From contig WYEI01000082.1 in the NCBI GenBank assembly GCA_009903905.1, forward strand, positions 1 through 8,658: a stretch of DNA of 8,658 bases, in the 5' to 3' direction. Numbering within the stretch: the first letter of the stretch is position 1; each line of letters begins with the position of its first letter. Shown piece by piece: positions 6,571 to 8,658 of the stretch. A program made the position numbers and the translations under genes. The DNA comes from Pyrobaculum sp. Its GTDB lineage: Archaea; Thermoproteota; Thermoprotei; Thermoproteales; Thermoproteaceae. Under the pieces are notes generated by a model. That model worked only from the letters and a program-made list of their open reading frames with translations, searched no databases and was not told where the DNA came from.

Positions 6571-6659
6571 GTCATGGAGCTACCCGGGCCAGCACCGCGG
6601 GTCACACGCCCCCAGCAGGGGCCTAATTACACAGATATCGGTTTTTTAAACTTTCCCAT

Positions 6660-6679
6660 CCCCGCCCTAAAGGGCGAGG
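6660..6679 (-). repeat. Second copy of the element-end hairpin
   Basis: This 20-bp segment differs from 6490-6509 at one position and has the same orientation. On the minus strand it forms the same 8-bp stem around TTTA, with one G-U wobble. It is separated from the tnpB remnant by an A/T-rich stretch (6625-6659) and has no tnpB tail of its own, so it looks like the end of a second, more decayed element or a stand-alone miniature copy. Confidence 0.55.
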
Positions 6680-6694
6680 CTTTCGATTATTTGT

Positions 6695-6706
6695 AAACTT
6701 TTTTAG
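6695..6706 (+). promoter_or_regulatory. Probable archaeal promoter of paralog 3
   Basis: An A/T-rich block AAACTTTTTTAG is centred about 24 nt before the GTG at 6726. This is the spacing expected between an archaeal TATA box and a leaderless transcript start. It sits just downstream of the decayed element end (6660-6679), so the present promoter may partly come from the insertion. Confidence 0.45.
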
Positions 6707-6725
6707 CTGTGTAGTGGGTTGGGTT

Positions 6726-7781
6726 GTGAAGTGTTTTTGGGCTGACACCGAGCCCTTTCTAGAGGCTAACGAAGGCGAGATTTTAGCTGTTAGGCGTGGG
6801 CGCGTCAACTTCTGCTATAGGGAGTTGGGGCGGTATCGGTGGGCAGGCGTCTTCGGCTGTGCGAGAGATGTGCTTCTAGCGTTTGTAGACACCGGCAGCG
6901 TCTTTGAAGTTGACTTAACCAAGACTGTGGGGGCGTGGTGGCTTTTGGGCAGGTTTGAGGGGTCTGTGGCGGATTTCCCCGCGCCGCCTATGCCGGGCGG
7001 CGTGTGGAGCAGGCTGGTGGCGCGGGCAGATTGGGAGAAGTCGTGGGTTGATGTAGACTTCGAAATAAACCTCGTCACCGGCGAGGTGCTGGAGGGGCCT
7101 ACGGATATTTCGCTGTCTGAATACGTGGTGGACATGGCCTACGGCCTCGGGCCTTTTCTAAACATCCTCGCCATGAGGCGGAAGGGAGGGCGCGGCAACA
7201 TCTACGACGAGGCGTCCTTAAAGTGGTTCTGCGACGGAGGTTTCGAAGGCTCTGTCTTGGTGGGGGAGGTTTTTAAGATTGTGGAGAGGGAGGGCGACTA
7301 CTTGAGGCTTGTGGGGAGGGGCGGCGACGAGTTTCTGGCGTGGGATTTCGTGTTTGGGAAGCTGGACTCCGGGAGGTGGGTTTTGTTTGGGGAGGACGGC
7401 CTCTACGAGGCCGAGAGGAGGGGCGACGAGGTGGTGGTGCTGAAGGGGTATTCGGGCTCGGTGTTTGACGTGCGGGGGCCGCCGTATGCGCCGCGGTACC
7501 CCGTGGTGAAGGAGGTGAAGTGGGTTAAGAAGGCTCTGGAGAAGGCGGAGGAGGCGGCGAGGAGGCTTGGGGCAAGCGGCGTGTGGATCTACGAGGCGCC
7601 TGTGGATCCGCAGATTCTGCTGAGGTGGCCCCTAGCAGACGTGGAGTGGAACTTCACCATACAGCCCGAGCTGAGGCCGCCCTTCGGCGGCGAGCTACAT
7701 GAGAGAGACTGCAAACGGCTCTGCGAGATGGGGGTGGCAGAGTTCTGCGAAGAGGCAGAGGGGCTGAAGGTGTGGCTCTAG
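6726..7781 (+). CDS. WPL-D family unknown protein, paralog 3 (351 residues)
   Basis: The GTG at 6726 is chosen because it gives 351 residues, the same length as paralog 1, and lies about 24 nt behind a TATA-like block. A GTG at 6714 would add four residues. The N-terminal region (1-170) is divergent, with an APPMPGG segment where the others have ICIPP or LCMPS. Residues about 175-261 hold the core, clearly related to the other two (LDSGRWVLFGEDGLYEAE), but with a deletion of about 8 residues after the EAE. A charged helix follows (KKALEKAEEAARRLG), then RWPLADV around 300-306. In the tail, the last 30 residues carry three Cys in a charged context. No known catalytic motif is seen and the function is unknown. 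It stands alone between an IS605-like remnant and an ankyrin relic, so it is probably a displaced duplicate of the operon genes. Confidence 0.87.
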   Translation: MKCFWADTEPFLEANEGEILAVRRGRVNFCYRELGRYRWAGVFGCARDVLLAFVDTGSVFEVDLTKTVGAWWLLGRFEGSVADFPAPPMPGGVWSRLVARADWEKSWVDVDFEINLVTGEVLEGPTDISLSEYVVDMAYGLGPFLNILAMRRKGGRGNIYDEASLKWFCDGGFEGSVLVGEVFKIVEREGDYLRLVGRGGDEFLAWDFVFGKLDSGRWVLFGEDGLYEAERRGDEVVVLKGYSGSVFDVRGPPYAPRYPVVKEVKWVKKALEKAEEAARRLGASGVWIYEAPVDPQILLRWPLADVEWNFTIQPELRPPFGGELHERDCKRLCEMGVAEFCEEAEGLKVWL

Positions 7782-7808
7782 ACGTCGACGGACTCCGCCA
7801 CGCCCCGG

Positions 7809-7843
7809 CTCAACATGTCGCGGATCCAAACGCCAGAAACAAC
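7809..7843 (+). pseudogene. Ankyrin-repeat relic
   Basis: These 35 bases align to 6089-6124 near the end of the ankyrin gene with one missing base and four substitutions; the last 25 bases differ at only two positions. The decoded peptide HVADPNARNN matches HGADPNAKNN of the intact gene. The missing base shifts the frame, and only one turn of a repeat survives. It begins 27 nt after the stop of paralog 3 and abuts the stop of the PaRep2b gene (7847). It is best read as the last trace of a second ankyrin gene that once followed paralog 3. Confidence 0.65.
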
Positions 7844-7846
7844 ACG

Positions 7847-8658
7847 TTAGGTGGTGGGGGGTTCCTCCTTTGTTTTTTGTAGCCACCTCTCGGCTTCCTG
7901 GTGTATTTCGGCGTATTTCATGAGGGCTTCTAGGTGGCGCCGCGTGAGCTTCAGCATGATGGCGCCGTCCCGCCTCTCCACGATCGTGGGCTCGTGGCCC
8001 GTGACGGCTATTATCAAGGTCTTCGCCCTGTGGGCGTCTGCGGCGCGTCCGCCGGGCGCGTCGGCGTGGGCGTAGGCGTAGCCTCTTACCTCGCCTCTGG
8101 CGCCGCGGGTGAAGGTGATCGTCTTCTGGAGCGGCGTGCCGCCTACCTCGGCTCTTATCCAGATGCGTAGCTGTTCTTTTTCTATCCACGCCCTGGCTTC
8201 GTGGATTGCTACGTCGCCTGTCTTAAAGCCGGCGAGCTTCGCCGCGCCGCGGCTCCTGCCGGCTTCTATCTCTTCTTCTAGCCTGCGGCGGGCCTCGCCC
8301 TCCGCCGCCTCCTCCACCTGTTGCAGTAGTTGGGTTGCCTCCGCGCGGATCTGCTCGTCTTGGGCGCGAGCGGCGAGGTGGGCGAGGCGTCTGAGGCCCT
8401 CTGGGGTTATGGCCACCCACCCTCTTCCGCCCCCCTGGGGCTTCTTGGCTCTGTAGTGCACGCCTGGTCTGAGGCCGAGCCTCTCCAGGCGTTCTGCCGC
8501 GTACTCCACGGAGAGGGGGCTTGTGGATTTGTACATCACCCTCAAGGCGCCTCTGGAGTCCAGCAACGCCGAGAAGCGCATCCTCAGCAGTTTCTGTAGC
8601 CAGCTCTGGGCTTTTTCGCGGCTGAGGAGCCCCGCCTCCTCCGCCTGCCGTACGACCT
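7847..8658 (-). CDS. PaRep2b-family protein, 5'-truncated by the window edge
   Basis: The frame is open from the right edge of the window to a TAA at 7847-7849. It gives about 270 residues; an internal ATG at 8579-8581 is not needed as a start. The C-terminal part has features I associate with PaRep2b proteins of Pyrobaculum: ADAPGGRAADAHR, then TGHEPTIVERRDG, then LKLTRRHLEALMKYAEI near the end. The middle is Arg/Glu-rich and helical, likely coiled coil (about residues 75-135 of the visible part). The stretch before it (PLSVEYAAERLERLGL, then GWVAITPEGLRRLAHLA) could be a winged-helix-like unit, but this is a guess. The function of PaRep2b is unknown; many family members are described as degenerate, yet this part shows no frameshift or stop. 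It converges on paralog 3. Confidence 0.82.
   Translation of the reverse strand, partial: VVRQAEEAGLLSREKAQSWLQKLLRMRFSALLDSRGALRVMYKSTSPLSVEYAAERLERLGLRPGVHYRAKKPQGGGRGWVAITPEGLRRLAHLAARAQDEQIRAEATQLLQQVEEAAEGEARRRLEEEIEAGRSRGAAKLAGFKTGDVAIHEARAWIEKEQLRIWIRAEVGGTPLQKTITFTRGARGEVRGYAYAHADAPGGRAADAHRAKTLIIAVTGHEPTIVERRDGAIMLKLTRRHLEALMKYAEIHQEAERWLQKTKEEPPTT

Larger units (their letters stand above)
6484..6626 (-). pseudogene. 3' remnant of an IS200/IS605-type tnpB gene
   Basis: On the minus strand a frame of about 47 codons follows a TAA (6627-6629). Its sequence (APMNRPKENPRSLGRGGGQ at the end) looks like the low-complexity C-terminal tail of archaeal TnpB (IS605 OrfB) proteins. This rests on memory of the family style and not on a search. 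The RuvC-like catalytic part, the zinc-finger residues and the start are absent, so it codes for nothing functional. In TnpB elements the guide-RNA (omega RNA) scaffold overlaps the 3' end of tnpB, which fits the hairpins found here. The frame reads on past 6484 into flanking DNA, as expected for a broken element end. No TnpA is present. Confidence 0.5.

Noticed and set aside
6360..6605. 81-codon minus-strand frame as a real gene
   Set aside because: Only its first part resembles a TnpB tail; the rest is antisense to the small ORF and is frame read-through past the element border. It is reported instead as a tnpB remnant.
8109..8456. Plus-strand frames opposite the PaRep2b gene
   Set aside because: The translations are Ser/Ala/Arg-rich shadow sequences without motifs. 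The minus-strand frame carries the PaRep2b signatures.

Overview
The window most likely comes from a hyperthermophilic crenarchaeon of the Thermoproteales, probably Pyrobaculum. The main reason is the truncated minus-strand gene at the right end, which reads as a PaRep2b protein, a repeat family known from Pyrobaculum. GTG starts, start/stop overlaps and G-rich coding strands fit this. No housekeeping gene is visible, so this looks like an accessory region.

Layout. Positions 1-2937 hold a tight plus-strand operon: the last codons of an upstream gene, a 289-residue unknown protein, and two paralogous unknown proteins (351 and 315 residues). Each gene overlaps the next by exactly 4 nt (GTGA, ATGA, ATGA). 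The two paralogs share a perfect 287-bp direct repeat that encodes the same 95-residue core domain, while their N- and C-terminal parts have diverged. Positions 3002-6208 encode a 1068-residue soluble protein made almost wholly of ankyrin repeats, 64 nt behind the operon on the same strand. Positions 6209-6725 are a patchy region: a small ORF of 68 codons, then a decayed end of an IS200/IS605-type (TnpB) element on the minus strand with RNA-like hairpins. A third paralog (351 residues) follows at 6726-7781. Just behind it lies a short frameshifted relic of an ankyrin repeat, and a PaRep2b gene converges from the right and runs off the window.

How the parts may work together. Nothing in the operon is recognised as an enzyme. 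The three paralogs form one family, called here the WPL-D family after a C-terminal WPL(A/T)D motif. They have a conserved core (GRWVL-G-DGLYEA) and variable N-terminal regions. An ankyrin gene or ankyrin remnant follows the family twice, which suggests that [WPL-D gene + ankyrin gene] is a unit that was duplicated and then partly erased in the right-hand copy. Core homogenisation, variable flanks and a large binding scaffold next door resemble a diversifying recognition or conflict locus. That function is inference only: no catalytic toxin domain, nuclease or defence protein was recognised.
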